Origin: Shinella fusca
GTDB lineage: Bacteria > Pseudomonadota > Alphaproteobacteria > Rhizobiales > Rhizobiaceae
DNA: 64,000 nt
Direction: 5' to 3'
Assembly (NCBI RefSeq): GCF_014203155.1
Contig: NZ_JACHIK010000021.1
Span: forward strand, 1-64,000
How positions within the stretch are numbered: position 1 is the first letter of the stretch; every line of letters begins with the position of its first letter. The position numbers and the translations under genes are program-made. A model generated the notes under the pieces. The model saw only the letters and a list, made by a program, of their open reading frames with translations. It searched no databases and was not told where the DNA came from. Below, in pieces: positions 1-8,854 of the stretch.

Positions 1-15
1 GAACGGCCACCTGCC

Positions 16-49
16 TGCATCGGCCGGGATGCGCATCCCGGCCGATGCA
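16..49. repeat. 34-bp perfect palindrome
   Basis: The two 17-base arms (16-32 and 33-49) are exact reverse complements with no spacer. The left arm reads TGCATCGGCCGGGATGC. No T-run follows on either strand, so it is not a classical intrinsic terminator. It lies about 100 bp beyond the stop of the minus-strand TerC-like gene and could end that transcript or one from outside the window. Confidence 0.85.
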
Positions 50-118
50 AGCAAGTAAACCACATCTCATCCACACAAGCCCGAGGATGACGGAGAGAGA
101 AGGACGGTTTCGAGGCGT

Positions 119-140
119 GCCGGCCGCCGGAGCGGCCGGC
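119..140 (-). terminator. GC-rich hairpin after the TerC-like gene
   Basis: A 9-bp perfect stem (119-127 with 132-140) closes a 4-base loop. It sits 6 bp past the stop codon of the minus-strand gene ending at 147. The position suits a terminator or 3' stabiliser, but no U-tract follows on the minus strand. Confidence 0.45.
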
Positions 141-146
141 TCGTTG

Positions 147-1247
147 TCAGGCCTTCTCGCCGAGCTGCGTTGCGACGCGGTTGCCGGCGTGGTCGCCCAG
201 CGTCCGTTCCCGCCGGTTGTGGCGGATCGAGGACCAGAGGGAGATGCCGATCAGCGTTGCGCCGCCGAGGCCGGTGATGACCTCGGGGATGTGCACCAGC
301 GTCTGGCAGTACATGACGACCGAGAGGATCAGGATCGCATAGAACGCGCCGTGCTCCAGGTAGCGGTATTCGGCGAGCGTGCCCTTGTCGACGAGCATGA
401 TCGTCATTGAGCGCACATACATGGCGCCGATGCCGAGGCCGATGGCGATGACGAAGAGGTTCTGCGTCAGCGCGAAGGCGCCGATCACGCCGTCAAAGGA
501 GAAGCTGGCGTCCAGCACCTCCAGATAGATGAAGGCGCCGAGGCCGCCCTTGGCCGCTTCCGACATCGCCTTCTGTGAGGCGTCGAGCAGGCCGCCGACG
601 ACCTCCACCGCAAGGAAGGTGAGGAGGCCGTAGACGGCCGCGTGGACGAAGGTGTTCGACGCCTCGCCCTCCAGAAGGTTCGAGAAGACGAGGATGAGGG
701 CGAGGACAAAGGCGATCTCGATGCCCTTGACGGTCGCCGAGCGCGCCATGTGCTTCTCGATGAAGCCGATCCAGTGCACCTCCTTCTCATGGTTGAAGAA
801 GTAGGTGAGGCCGACCATCATCAGGAAGGTGCCGCCGAAGGCGGCGATGGGCAGGTGCGCCTCGTTCATGATGCGCGCGTATTCCTGCGGCTCCCGCGCG
901 GCAAGCACGAGGGCATCGACCGGGCCGATGCCGGCCGCGATGACGACGATCAGAAGAGGGAAGACGATGCGCATGCCGAAGACGGCGATGATGATGCCCC
1001 AGGTCAGGAAGCGGTGCTGCCACACCGGCGTCATGTCCTTGAGCTTGTTGGCGTTCACGATGGCGTTGTCGAAGGAAAGCGAGATCTCCAGCACCGCGAG
1101 CACGGTGCAGATGAAGAAGACGCTCGCCATGCCGGCAAGCGTCCCGGTCGACTGCCAGCCGAGCCAGCCGCCGAGCACCAGGCCGATGGCGGTGACGATG
1201 AAGGCCCAGGTGAAATAGGAGAGGGTGGATTTGCCGTTGTTGGTCAC
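147..1247 (-). CDS. DUF475 / TerC-like integral membrane protein
   Basis: Predicted 366-residue polytopic inner-membrane protein of the DUF475 family, related to TerC. TerC-type proteins are linked to tellurite resistance or metal-ion export; the substrate here is unknown. Two similar acidic membrane motifs, one near residues 54-61 (E-I-S-L-S-F-D-N) and one in the second half (E-V-L-D-A-S-F-S-F-D-G), suggest an internal duplication and a cation path. I chose the GTG at 1247 because GGAGGTGCGGTC lies directly upstream and the family length fits. The open frame continues to 1445, but that extension looks like non-coding leader. The gene is divergent from dcp. Confidence 0.85.
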   Translation of the reverse strand: MTNNGKSTLSYFTWAFIVTAIGLVLGGWLGWQSTGTLAGMASVFFICTVLAVLEISLSFDNAIVNANKLKDMTPVWQHRFLTWGIIIAVFGMRIVFPLLIVVIAAGIGPVDALVLAAREPQEYARIMNEAHLPIAAFGGTFLMMVGLTYFFNHEKEVHWIGFIEKHMARSATVKGIEIAFVLALILVFSNLLEGEASNTFVHAAVYGLLTFLAVEVVGGLLDASQKAMSEAAKGGLGAFIYLEVLDASFSFDGVIGAFALTQNLFVIAIGLGIGAMYVRSMTIMLVDKGTLAEYRYLEHGAFYAILILSVVMYCQTLVHIPEVITGLGGATLIGISLWSSIRHNRRERTLGDHAGNRVATQLGEKA

Positions 1248-1622
1248 GACCGCACCTCCATGCCGGAGGTAAGGGACGTGAGATTGCGCATACCACGACG
1301 GGCATGCGGGTGAGGCATGGTCAGGATGTTCATGTGCGTTTGAATCCGCCGGCTCATTGCTGGCGGTACCGACATCACGAGAGCGCCGTAAAAACTCTCG
1401 CCAGAGGGGCCCGGCACCAGGGTTCACCGCGGCAACCGATGTCAAAGGCCGCGGTGGCCGATGTTTTCACCGAAGTCGCCCTCCGCGTCAAGAGGCAGGG
1501 TGCCGCAGCCCGTGCAACGCGGCATGCGGCTTTCTGTTCCACTTTTTATGCCGGCGCCCTGTACCAGGGCCCCCGTCCGTTCCTATATTCGGCGCACGCT
1601 GATTTGCCGGAAAGGACGCATC
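1248..1622. promoter_or_regulatory. 375-bp divergent intergenic region
   Basis: This region separates the minus-strand TerC-like gene from plus-strand dcp and should hold both promoters. A TATATT at about 1584-1589 is a possible -10 for dcp. A small hairpin (GCCCTG at 1556-1561 with CAGGGC at 1565-1570) lies just before it. I looked for a yybP-ykoY-type manganese riboswitch ahead of the TerC-like gene and did not recognise one. No gene is supported here. Confidence 0.4.
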
Positions 1623-3683
1623 ATGGCCGAAACCCGTATCGATCCCGCCCTCGTCGAGTGGAGCGGCCCGGGCGGCCTGCCGCGTTTCGATCTGGTGAAG
1701 GACGAGGCCTTCGCGGCCGCCTTCGATGCGGCGCTCGCGGCCCACGAGGCGGAGATCGACGCGATTGCGAACAATCCCGAGGCGCCGACCTTCGAGAATA
1801 CCGTCGTCGCGCTGGAGATCGCGGGCGACGCGCTGTCGCGCGTCTCGGCCCTCTTCTGGAGCCGGGCCGGCGCCAACACCAACGATACGATCCAGGCGCT
1901 GGAGCGCGAGATCGCGCCGAAGATGTCGCGGCATTACTCGAAGATCGGCACCAATGCGGCGCTCTTTGCACGCATCGATGCGTTGTGGGAGGGCCGTGCG
2001 GCGCTGAACCTCTCGCTGGAGCAGACGCGGGTGCTGGAACGGCACTGGAAGGGTTTCGTCAAGTCCGGCGCCAAGCTGGCAAAGCCCGAGCAGGAGCGGC
2101 TTTCGGCGATCAACGAGCGGCTCGCCGGGCTCGGCGCGAAATTCGGCCAGAACGTGCTTGCCGACGAGAAGGACTGGGCGCTCTTCCTCGACGAGGGCGA
2201 GGCGCTCGACGGCCTGCCGGATTTCCTGAAGGACGCCATGGCGGCCGCCGCGCGCGAGCGCGGGCATGACGGGCGCTATGCCGTGACGCTGTCGCGCTCG
2301 ATCATCGAGCCGTTCCTCACCTTCTCCGCCCGCCGGGACCTGCGCGAGCAGGCCTTCCGCGCCTGGGTGGCGCGCGGGGCGAACGGCGGCGAGACGGACA
2401 ATCGCGGCATCGTGAAGGAAACGCTGGCGCTGCGCTCGGAAAAGGCCGGCCTGCTCGGCTATGAAAATTTCGCCGCGCTGAAACTCGACAACACCATGGC
2501 GAAGACGCCGGAGGCGGTGAACGGGCTCCTGATGCAGGTCTGGGAAAAGGCCGTGGCGCGGGCGCGCGAGGAGGAGGCGGAGCTTGCCGCGCTGATTGCC
2601 GAGGAGGGCCGCAACCACGACGTCATGCCCTGGGACTGGCGCTACTACGCGGAAAAGCTGCGGGCGAAGAAATTCGATTTCTCCGAGGCGGAACTGAAGC
2701 CCTATCTCCAGCTCGAAAAGATCATCGAGGCCTGCTTCGACGTCGCCGAGCGCCTGTTCGGCATCCGCGCGGTCGAGAAGACGGGCGTGCCGGTCTATCA
2801 CCCGGACGTGCGGGTCTTCGAGATCCGCGACCGGGAGGACAGGCTCGTCGCCATGTTCCTCGGCGATTATTTCGCGCGCGCCTCCAAGCGCTCCGGCGCC
2901 TGGATGAGCTCCTACCAGAGCCAGCACCGCCTGCCGCTGCCGAACGGCTCCGTCGGCGAGATTCCGATCGTCTACAATGTCTGCAACTTCGCAAAGCCCG
3001 CCGAAGGCAAGCCGGCGCTTCTGTCGCTCGACGATGCGCGCACGCTCTTCCACGAGTTCGGCCATGCGCTGCACGGCATGCTCTCCAACGTCACCTATCC
3101 GTCGGTCTCGGGTACCGGCGTTTCGCGCGACTTCGTGGAACTGCCCTCGCAGCTCTACGAGCACTGGCTGACGGTGCCGGAGATCCTGACGCGCTATGCC
3201 GTGCACGACCGGACGGGCGAGACGATGCCGCAGGCGCTGCTCGACAAGGTGCTGGCCGCACGCACGTTCAATTCGGGCTTTGCGACGGTGGAGTTCACTT
3301 CCTCGGCGCTGGTCGACATGGCGTTCCATACGCAGGGTCCGGTGGACGATCCGATGGCGGTGCAGGCGGAGGTGCTCGAAAGGATCGGCCTGCCGCAATC
3401 CATCGTCATGCGCCACGCGACGCCGCACTTCCAGCACGTCTTTTCCGGCGACGGCTATTCGGCCGGCTACTATTCCTACATGTGGTCGGAGGTGCTGGAC
3501 GCCGACGCTTTCGCCGCCTTCACGGAGACGGGCGACGCCTTCAGCCCGGAAATGGCCGCGCGGCTGAAGACCTATATCTATTCCGTCGGCGGCTCGGTGG
3601 ACCCGGAGGACGCCTACAAGGCCTTCCGCGGCAAGCTGCCAAGCCCGGAGGCGATGCTGGAGAAGAAGGGCCTGGCGGCCTGA
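1623..3683 (+). CDS. dcp: M3 family zinc metallopeptidase (peptidyl-dipeptidase Dcp-like)
   Basis: A 686-residue cytoplasmic oligopeptidase that would degrade short peptides left by proteolysis. The thermolysin-like zinc signature H-E-F-G-H lies at about residues 477-481. The following S-G-T-G...R-D-F-V-E-L-P-S-Q...E-H-W stretch resembles Dcp more than oligopeptidase A (PrlC), hence the name. The length matches the family (about 680). The start at 1623 follows GGAAAGGACGC; the open frame extends upstream into non-coding sequence. The stop codon lies in the loop of a 7-bp hairpin (3674-3691). The exact specificity (Dcp or OpdA type) is not proven. Confidence 0.88.
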   Translation: MAETRIDPALVEWSGPGGLPRFDLVKDEAFAAAFDAALAAHEAEIDAIANNPEAPTFENTVVALEIAGDALSRVSALFWSRAGANTNDTIQALEREIAPKMSRHYSKIGTNAALFARIDALWEGRAALNLSLEQTRVLERHWKGFVKSGAKLAKPEQERLSAINERLAGLGAKFGQNVLADEKDWALFLDEGEALDGLPDFLKDAMAAAARERGHDGRYAVTLSRSIIEPFLTFSARRDLREQAFRAWVARGANGGETDNRGIVKETLALRSEKAGLLGYENFAALKLDNTMAKTPEAVNGLLMQVWEKAVARAREEEAELAALIAEEGRNHDVMPWDWRYYAEKLRAKKFDFSEAELKPYLQLEKIIEACFDVAERLFGIRAVEKTGVPVYHPDVRVFEIRDREDRLVAMFLGDYFARASKRSGAWMSSYQSQHRLPLPNGSVGEIPIVYNVCNFAKPAEGKPALLSLDDARTLFHEFGHALHGMLSNVTYPSVSGTGVSRDFVELPSQLYEHWLTVPEILTRYAVHDRTGETMPQALLDKVLAARTFNSGFATVEFTSSALVDMAFHTQGPVDDPMAVQAEVLERIGLPQSIVMRHATPHFQHVFSGDGYSAGYYSYMWSEVLDADAFAAFTETGDAFSPEMAARLKTYIYSVGGSVDPEDAYKAFRGKLPSPEAMLEKKGLAA

Positions 3684-3691
3684 AGGCCGCC
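3674..3691 (+). other. hairpin whose loop is the dcp stop codon
   Basis: GGCGGCC (3674-3680) pairs with GGCCGCC (3685-3691), leaving the tetraloop TGAA. The first three loop bases are the dcp stop codon. There is no T-run, so termination is not implied. Confidence 0.6.
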
Positions 3692-3833
3692 GTCCTTCCG
3701 CCGAGCCGTGCGCCGGGCTGGCAACAGAGTTGCGGCCCGCCCCTTTCGCATTTGCGCAAAAACATGTATGAGCCCGGCCATTGAAGACGGCGCCCTCGTT
3801 TTGCGCGCGCCCCTGAACCTCAGAGATTATACA

Positions 3834-5663
3834 ATGTCCATCCGCAATATCGCGATCATCGCGCACGTCGACCATGGCAAGACCACGCTGGTCGACGAGC
3901 TTCTGAAGCAATCCGGCTCGTTCCGTGAAAACCAGCGCGTCGCCGAACGCGTGATGGACTCGAACGACATCGAAAAGGAACGCGGCATCACCATCCTCGC
4001 CAAGGCGACCTCGGTCGAGTGGAAGGGTGTCCGCATCAACATCGTCGACACGCCCGGCCACGCCGACTTCGGCGGCGAGGTGGAGCGCATCCTCTCGATG
4101 GTGGACGGCGCCATCGTCCTCGTCGACTCGTCGGAAGGCCCGATGCCGCAGACCAAGTTCGTGGTCGGCAAGGCCCTCAAGGTCGGCCTCAAGCCCATCG
4201 TCGCCATCAACAAGATCGACCGCCCGGACGGCCGCCACGAGGAAGTGCTGAACGAGGTCTTCGACCTCTTCGCCAATCTCGACGCTACCGACGAGCAGCT
4301 CGATTTCCCGATCCTCTACGGTTCGGGCCGCAACGGCTGGATGAACGTCAACCCGGAAGGCCCGCAGGACGAAGGCATGGCGCCGCTGCTCGACCTCGTG
4401 CTGAAGCACGTTCCCGAGCCGAAGGTCGCCGAAGGCCCGTTCCGCATGATCGGCACGATCCTCGAAGCCAACCCCTTCCTCGGCCGCATCATCACCGGCC
4501 GTATCCATTCCGGCTCGATCAAGCCGAACCAGACCGTCAAGGTCCTCGGTCAGGACGGCCAGCTTATCGAAAACGGCCGCATCTCCAAGATCCTCGCCTT
4601 CCGCGGCATCGAGCGCACAGCGATCGAGGAAGCCCATGCGGGCGACATCGTCGCCATCGCCGGCCTCACCAAGGGCACGGTCGCCGACACGTTCTGCGAT
4701 CCTTCCGTTACCGAAGCCCTGAAGGCCCAGCCGATCGACCCGCCGACCGTCACCATGTCCTTCATCGTCAACGACTCGCCGCTCGCCGGCACGGAAGGCG
4801 ACAAGGTCACGAGCCGCGTCATCCGTGACCGCCTCTTCAAGGAGGCCGAAGGCAACGTGGCGCTGAAGATCGAGGAATCGGGCGACAAGGATTCGTTCTT
4901 CGTCTCCGGCCGCGGCGAACTGCAGCTCGCCGTCCTCATCGAGACCATGCGCCGCGAAGGCTTCGAGCTTGCCGTCTCGCGTCCGCGCGTCGTCATGCAC
5001 AAGGACGAGGCGACCGGCCAGATGCTGGAGCCGATCGAGGAAGTCGTCATCGACGTCGACGAGGAGCATTCCGGCGTCGTCGTGCAGAAGATGTCCGAGC
5101 GCAAGGCCGAGATGGTCGAGCTGCGCCCGTCCGGCGGCAACCGCGTCCGCCTCGTCTTCTTCGCCCCGACCCGCGGTCTCATCGGCTACCAGTCGGAGCT
5201 TCTGACGGATACGCGCGGCACGGCGATCATGAACCGCCTGTTCCACGACTACCAGCCCTACAAGGGTGAGATCGGCGGGCGCGTCAACGGCGTGCTGCTC
5301 TCCAACGAAGCGGGCGAGGCCGTCGCCTACGCGCTCTTCAACCTTGAAGACCGCGGCCCGATGGTCATCGACGCGGGCGAGAAGGTCTATATGGGCATGA
5401 TCGTCGGCATCCACACGCGCGACAACGACCTCGAAGTGAACGTGCTCAAGGGCAAGAAGCTCACCAACATCCGCGCCGCCGGCAAGGACGAAGCCGTCCG
5501 CCTGACGCCGCCGATCAAGATGACGCTGGAGCGCGCGCTGTCCTGGATCCAGGACGACGAACTCGTCGAAGTGACGCCGAAGTCGATCCGCCTGCGCAAG
5601 CTCTATCTCGACCCGAACGACCGCAAGCGATTCGAAAAGCAGCGCGCCGCCAGCGTGGCCTGA
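3834..5663 (+). CDS. typA: ribosome-associated translational GTPase TypA/BipA
   Basis: A 609-residue translational GTPase that binds the 70S ribosome and supports large-subunit assembly and stress or cold adaptation. G1 is A-H-V-D-H-G-K-T-T near residues 10-18. G3 (D-T-P-G-H-A-D-F-G-G-E-V-E-R) and G4 (N-K-I-D) follow in order, then EF-G-like domains II, III and V and the TypA-specific C-terminus. Length matches the family (about 607). The ATG at 3834 is chosen because the next residues (S-I-R-N-I-A-I-I) are the canonical N-terminus; upstream in-frame sequence is leader. It is followed by a strong terminator and appears monocistronic. Confidence 0.97.
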   Translation: MSIRNIAIIAHVDHGKTTLVDELLKQSGSFRENQRVAERVMDSNDIEKERGITILAKATSVEWKGVRINIVDTPGHADFGGEVERILSMVDGAIVLVDSSEGPMPQTKFVVGKALKVGLKPIVAINKIDRPDGRHEEVLNEVFDLFANLDATDEQLDFPILYGSGRNGWMNVNPEGPQDEGMAPLLDLVLKHVPEPKVAEGPFRMIGTILEANPFLGRIITGRIHSGSIKPNQTVKVLGQDGQLIENGRISKILAFRGIERTAIEEAHAGDIVAIAGLTKGTVADTFCDPSVTEALKAQPIDPPTVTMSFIVNDSPLAGTEGDKVTSRVIRDRLFKEAEGNVALKIEESGDKDSFFVSGRGELQLAVLIETMRREGFELAVSRPRVVMHKDEATGQMLEPIEEVVIDVDEEHSGVVVQKMSERKAEMVELRPSGGNRVRLVFFAPTRGLIGYQSELLTDTRGTAIMNRLFHDYQPYKGEIGGRVNGVLLSNEAGEAVAYALFNLEDRGPMVIDAGEKVYMGMIVGIHTRDNDLEVNVLKGKKLTNIRAAGKDEAVRLTPPIKMTLERALSWIQDDELVEVTPKSIRLRKLYLDPNDRKRFEKQRAASVA

Positions 5664-5692
5664 GCGCTTCCTTTCCGAAACGATACATGTCG

Positions 5693-5719
5693 AACCCCGG
5701 CCACCGCGCCGGGGTTTTT
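5693..5719 (+). terminator. rho-independent terminator of typA
   Basis: AACCCCGG (5693-5700) pairs with CCGGGGTT (5709-5716) around an 8-base loop, followed by a run of T. It lies 30 bp after the typA stop codon. Confidence 0.9.
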
Positions 5720-5855
5720 CATGTGTGTGCCAGTTTTTGCGGCTTGTGACGTTTGTTAAAAAAGCGTTAACTTTTTCCGGTGCCGCCCGGAACTCGCCTG
5801 TGGGCAAAGGAAGCCCTCGCCTTTGACGGGATTCCGGTGGAATCGGCACCGGAAT

Positions 5856-6374
5856 ATGAGTCGTGTTATGAAGACACTGTCGATCGATGTGCGGCGGGCC
5901 GAGCCGCAGGACGCGCGCGCGATATCCGAAACGCACCGGGTGTCGTGGCTGCAGGCCTATGGCGGCCTCATTCCGCACAAGCCGCTCAACCAGATGGTCG
6001 ACCGCCGCGGCGAGGCCTGGTGGCGCAAGGCGACGCGCGGTTCAGCAACGCTGCTGGTGCTCGACGTTGCCGGCACGGTGGCGGGTTATGCCACGCTCGG
6101 CCTCAACCGGGCCCGCGCGCTGCCGCAGGAAGGCGAGATCTACGAGATCTACCTGCGCCCCGAATACCAGGGCATCGGCCTCGGCCGGCTGCTTTTCGGC
6201 GAGGCACGGCGGCTGCTGAAGTCGCTCGGCTGCAACGGGCTGATCGTCTGGTGCCTGGAAGACAGCGAGCATGCCTATCGCTTCTTCCGCTCCTCCGGCG
6301 GGCGCGACATTGCCGAGGGCATGGAGAATTTCGGCGAAAAGGAACTCAAGAAGATCGGTTTCGTCTGGTCCTGA
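5856..6374 (+). CDS. GNAT family N-acetyltransferase
   Basis: A roughly 172-residue acetyl-CoA-dependent N-acyltransferase of the Gcn5 superfamily; the substrate cannot be predicted. The N-terminal V-R-R-A-E-P-Q-D-A, the central strand I-Y-E-I-Y-L-R-P-E-Y, and the acetyl-CoA loop Q-G-I-G-L-G-R-L-L-F are the usual fold landmarks. A late W-C-L-E-D...A-Y-R-F-F segment is typical of family members with small-molecule substrates. The start is uncertain: ATGs at 5856 and 5868 are both possible, and no strong ribosome site decides. It converges on the secreted protein at 6378, with 3 bp between stop codons. Confidence 0.8.
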   Translation: MSRVMKTLSIDVRRAEPQDARAISETHRVSWLQAYGGLIPHKPLNQMVDRRGEAWWRKATRGSATLLVLDVAGTVAGYATLGLNRARALPQEGEIYEIYLRPEYQGIGLGRLLFGEARRLLKSLGCNGLIVWCLEDSEHAYRFFRSSGGRDIAEGMENFGEKELKKIGFVWS

Positions 6375-6377
6375 GGC

Positions 6378-6992
6378 TCATTCCATCGCATGCGGCAGGG
6401 AGCGCATCGGCTCGCCCGCAAGCTTTCCCCGCGCGCCGTGCCATTGCGGCTCGTTGAGGCCGCAGGCGAAATCCCGGGCGTTCTCGTCCGCCGCCTTCCG
6501 GGCGAGCGTGTTGGCGTCCCTGTTCTCCAGCGCATCGACATAGCCGACGACGCAGCTCGTCGGGTTTTCTGCCGTTGCGACCGTCGAGACGACGAGGATC
6601 TGGCCGTAGCGCGTGTTGGTATCGCTCGTCGTTTCCGGGTCCGATACGAACCAGCGGACGATGGTGGCGAAGGGCACGCCCCCGGCATCGAGCCGCCATT
6701 CGACCGTGGCGTTGGAGTGGTTGAACGGGCCGAAGCTCTCGAAGGCCTCGTCGAGCCAGGCCTTGCCGATCGGCCCGTAGGCCTGGCTCTGGCGCAGGTC
6801 GCCCTCCTTGAAATAGATCGCAAGGTCCTTGTAGCCCGCGCATTCCAAGGTGACGCTCGCGCCCTCCTCTTCCTGCGAAAGCGTCTTGCAGGCGTCGAGG
6901 TCGCGCTCGCTATAGGCGCTTTCATTGGCCCTGCCGGCCGTCGCCGCGGCAGCGGCGATCAGGAGGGCGAGAAAGAAGGACATCGGCTTCAT
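6378..6992 (-). CDS. secreted hypothetical protein
   Basis: A 204-residue protein with a clear Sec signal peptide: M-K-P-M-S-F-F, a hydrophobic Leu/Ala stretch to about residue 18, and likely cleavage near A-G-R-A-N. Four cysteines in the mature part could form disulfides. I do not recognise a family; the D-L-D-A-C-K-T start of the mature region is faintly LprI-like, which I do not rely on. A good ribosome site (GGAGGAAG) precedes the ATG at 6992. It is divergent from ppa with about 130 bp between them. Probably periplasmic, function unknown. Confidence 0.7.
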   Translation of the reverse strand: MKPMSFFLALLIAAAAATAGRANESAYSERDLDACKTLSQEEEGASVTLECAGYKDLAIYFKEGDLRQSQAYGPIGKAWLDEAFESFGPFNHSNATVEWRLDAGGVPFATIVRWFVSDPETTSDTNTRYGQILVVSTVATAENPTSCVVGYVDALENRDANTLARKAADENARDFACGLNEPQWHGARGKLAGEPMRSLPHAME

Positions 6993-7121
6993 CGGGGCTT
7001 CCTCCGGTCTTTCGGAAACGGCGCGCGGCGGCGGTCTATTCGGCCTCGGCCGAAAGTCATGTTGCGCTGCAACGGGATTCGCATTAGGAAGCCCGCAATC
7101 AACCGCACTTCAGGAGCCCCC

Positions 7122-7655
7122 ATGCGTATCGATGCGATTTCCGTTGGCAAGAACCCGCCGGACGACGTGAACGTCATTGTCGAGGTGCCGGTCGGCGGCC
7201 AGCCGATCAAGTACGAAATGGACAAGGAAGCCGGCGCGCTCGTCGTCGATCGCTTCCTTTATACGCCGATGACCTATCCGGGCAATTACGGCTTCGTGCC
7301 GCACACGCTCTCGGAAGACGGCGACCCGATCGACGTCCTCATCGCCAACACCCGCCCGCTCGTTCCGGGCTGCGTGATCAACGTGCGCCCGATCGGCGTT
7401 CTGGTGATGGAAGACGACGGCGGCAAGGATGAGAAGATCATCGCCGTGCCGGTGCCGAAGCTGACGCGCCGCTACGACAAGGTCGAGAACTACACCGACC
7501 TGCCGGAAATCACGCTTAAGCAGATCGAGCACTTCTTCTCGCACTACAAGGATCTGGAGCCCGGCAAGTGGGTGAAGATCGCCGGCTGGCAGGACGTTAC
7601 CGTCGCCAAGAGGATGATCGTCGAAGCCGTCGATCGCTACAAGGCATCGAAGTAA
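7122..7655 (+). CDS. ppa: inorganic pyrophosphatase (family I)
   Basis: A 177-residue soluble Mg-dependent enzyme that hydrolyses pyrophosphate and so pulls biosynthetic reactions forward. The signature D-G-D-P-I-D at residues 66-71 supplies metal-binding aspartates. The conserved Y-P-G-N-Y-G-F-V-P lies just before it, and K-D-L-E-P-G-K-W near the C-terminus. Length fits bacterial hexameric family I enzymes. CAGGAG lies 6 bp before the ATG at 7122. It is a single gene ending in a terminator shared with the convergent yggT. Confidence 0.97.
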   Translation: MRIDAISVGKNPPDDVNVIVEVPVGGQPIKYEMDKEAGALVVDRFLYTPMTYPGNYGFVPHTLSEDGDPIDVLIANTRPLVPGCVINVRPIGVLVMEDDGGKDEKIIAVPVPKLTRRYDKVENYTDLPEITLKQIEHFFSHYKDLEPGKWVKIAGWQDVTVAKRMIVEAVDRYKASK

Positions 7656-7676
7656 GCATTATCCGCCTGAAATGAC

Positions 7677-7711
7677 AAAACCCTCCGGCCCGCTCGGTCC
7701 GGAGGGTTTTT
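7677..7711. terminator. bidirectional terminator between ppa and yggT
   Basis: CCCTCCGG (7681-7688) pairs with CCGGAGGG (7699-7706). An A-run lies on the left flank and a T-run on the right, so it can end ppa on the plus strand and yggT on the minus strand. Confidence 0.9.
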
Positions 7712-7731
7712 CTTTGGGATCGCGCGGGTGA

Positions 7732-8022
7732 TCAGAGGATCGCGGGCGCGAGGACCGTGCGGATGACCTGTTCGAGGAAGAACAGGATGACGAGCACGAC
7801 GAGCGGCGACAGGTCGACGCCGCCGAAATTCGGCAGCACGCGGCGGATCGGGCGATAGACCGGCTCGGTCAGCTGGTAGAGCGAGCGGCCGATGGTGGCG
7901 ATAACCTGATTGTTCGCGTTGATGACATTGAAGGCGTAGAGCCAGGAGAAGATCGCCGAAGCGATCACCAGGAACCACGCGATGTTGATGATGAACAATA
8001 GGGTGTTGATGACCGCTATCAT
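7732..8022 (-). CDS. yggT: YggT family membrane protein
   Basis: A 96-residue inner-membrane protein of the YggT/YlmG family. In other organisms the family is tied to osmotic shock, division-site or membrane organisation; its biochemical role is not settled. It shows two hydrophobic segments (about residues 3-30 and 72-95) separated by the conserved loop Y-R-P-I-R-R-V-L-P. The ATG at 8022 gives the family's normal start (M-I-A-V-I-N-T-L); the longer open frame adds a polar, unsupported extension. It is downstream of and co-directional with the amidotransferase at 8135 but 112 bp away, so it may be separately transcribed. Confidence 0.9.
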   Translation of the reverse strand: MIAVINTLLFIINIAWFLVIASAIFSWLYAFNVINANNQVIATIGRSLYQLTEPVYRPIRRVLPNFGGVDLSPLVVLVILFFLEQVIRTVLAPAIL

Positions 8023-8134
8023 TGGCGTCTCCGATTGGTTTTCGTGCTGACATGTAGCCATTGCCGGCCCGGCCAGCAAGGCCGCAGCCGGGGCGGGGCG
8101 GCAACATGTTTAACGACGGGGGCGATTTTACCCC

Positions 8135-8851
8135 TCAGCCCGCGTGGAAGATGCGGTCGAGGAAGGCCGTCATCCAGAGCCGGAGCGCCGCATCGTGCAG
8201 GAGGCGGCCGTCGAGATGGGCGCGGCCGACCTGTGCGCCCGGCAGCTCGAAGCGGTGTGCGCCGCGTACGACCCAGCGGTGCATCATGGCGAGCGTCAGT
8301 TCGCCGTGGAACTGGATGCCCCAGGCATTCTCGCCGTAGCGGAAGGCCTGGTTCTCGTAGTGCTGGCCGGTGGCGAGCAGCGTCGCGTCCCTCGGCAGGT
8401 CGAAGCCCTCGCGGTGGAACTGGTAGACCATGTCCGGCCAGGCCATGAGGGCCGCGCCCGCCTCCGTCGCCTTCAGCGGATACCAGCCGATCTCCGCCCA
8501 GCCCTCCTCGTGGCTGCGCACCGTGCCGCCGAGATGGCGCACGAGCATCTGTGCGCCGAGGCAGATGCCGAGGAAGGGGCGGTTCTCCTTCAGCGGCAGG
8601 GAAAGCCAGTCGATCTCCCGGCGTACATAGGGCTCGGTGTCGTTGGCGCTCATCGGCCCGCCGAAGACGACGGCGCCGGCATGGTGTTCCAGCGTTTCCG
8701 GCAGCGGGTCGCCGAGCACCGGGCGGCGGATGTCCAGCGCGTGGCCCATCGCCTGGAGGATGTGGCCGACGCGCCCGGGGCTGGAGGTTTCCTGGTGCAG
8801 GACGATGAGGACGGGCCGCCTGCGATGTGCCTTGCGCGGGAAATCAAGCAT
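8135..8851 (-). CDS. class I glutamine amidotransferase-like protein
   Basis: A 238-residue stand-alone class I amidotransferase domain of the GuaA-N-like (GATase1) group, which would release ammonia from glutamine or cleave gamma-glutamyl compounds. The nucleophile elbow G-I-C-L-G-A-Q places Cys97, and the partner pair Q-F-H-G-E gives His182 and Glu184, so the triad is intact. The acceptor is not evident. It starts 3 bp after the stop of the TerB-like gene, with GAAGGA upstream, and is the last gene of the hemC-hemD-mitofilin-hemY run. Translational coupling is likely. Confidence 0.85.
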   Translation of the reverse strand: MLDFPRKAHRRRPVLIVLHQETSSPGRVGHILQAMGHALDIRRPVLGDPLPETLEHHAGAVVFGGPMSANDTEPYVRREIDWLSLPLKENRPFLGICLGAQMLVRHLGGTVRSHEEGWAEIGWYPLKATEAGAALMAWPDMVYQFHREGFDLPRDATLLATGQHYENQAFRYGENAWGIQFHGELTLAMMHRWVVRGAHRFELPGAQVGRAHLDGRLLHDAALRLWMTAFLDRIFHAG

Positions 8852-8854
8852 GGC

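Noticed and set aside
147-1445. 432-residue version of the TerC-like protein starting at 1445
   Set aside because: The added N-terminus is polar and atypical for the family, while a GTG at 1247 with an adjacent GGAGGT gives the expected protein.
1248-1480. Possible manganese (yybP-ykoY) riboswitch upstream of the TerC-like gene
   Set aside because: TerC-like genes are sometimes under this riboswitch, but I could not find its conserved core on the minus strand.
1488-5978. A roughly 1,500-codon open frame antisense to dcp and typA
   Set aside because: High-GC codon use leaves few stops in the antisense frame. The translation is low-complexity and Arg/Asp/His-rich without motifs, while both sense genes are fully conserved.
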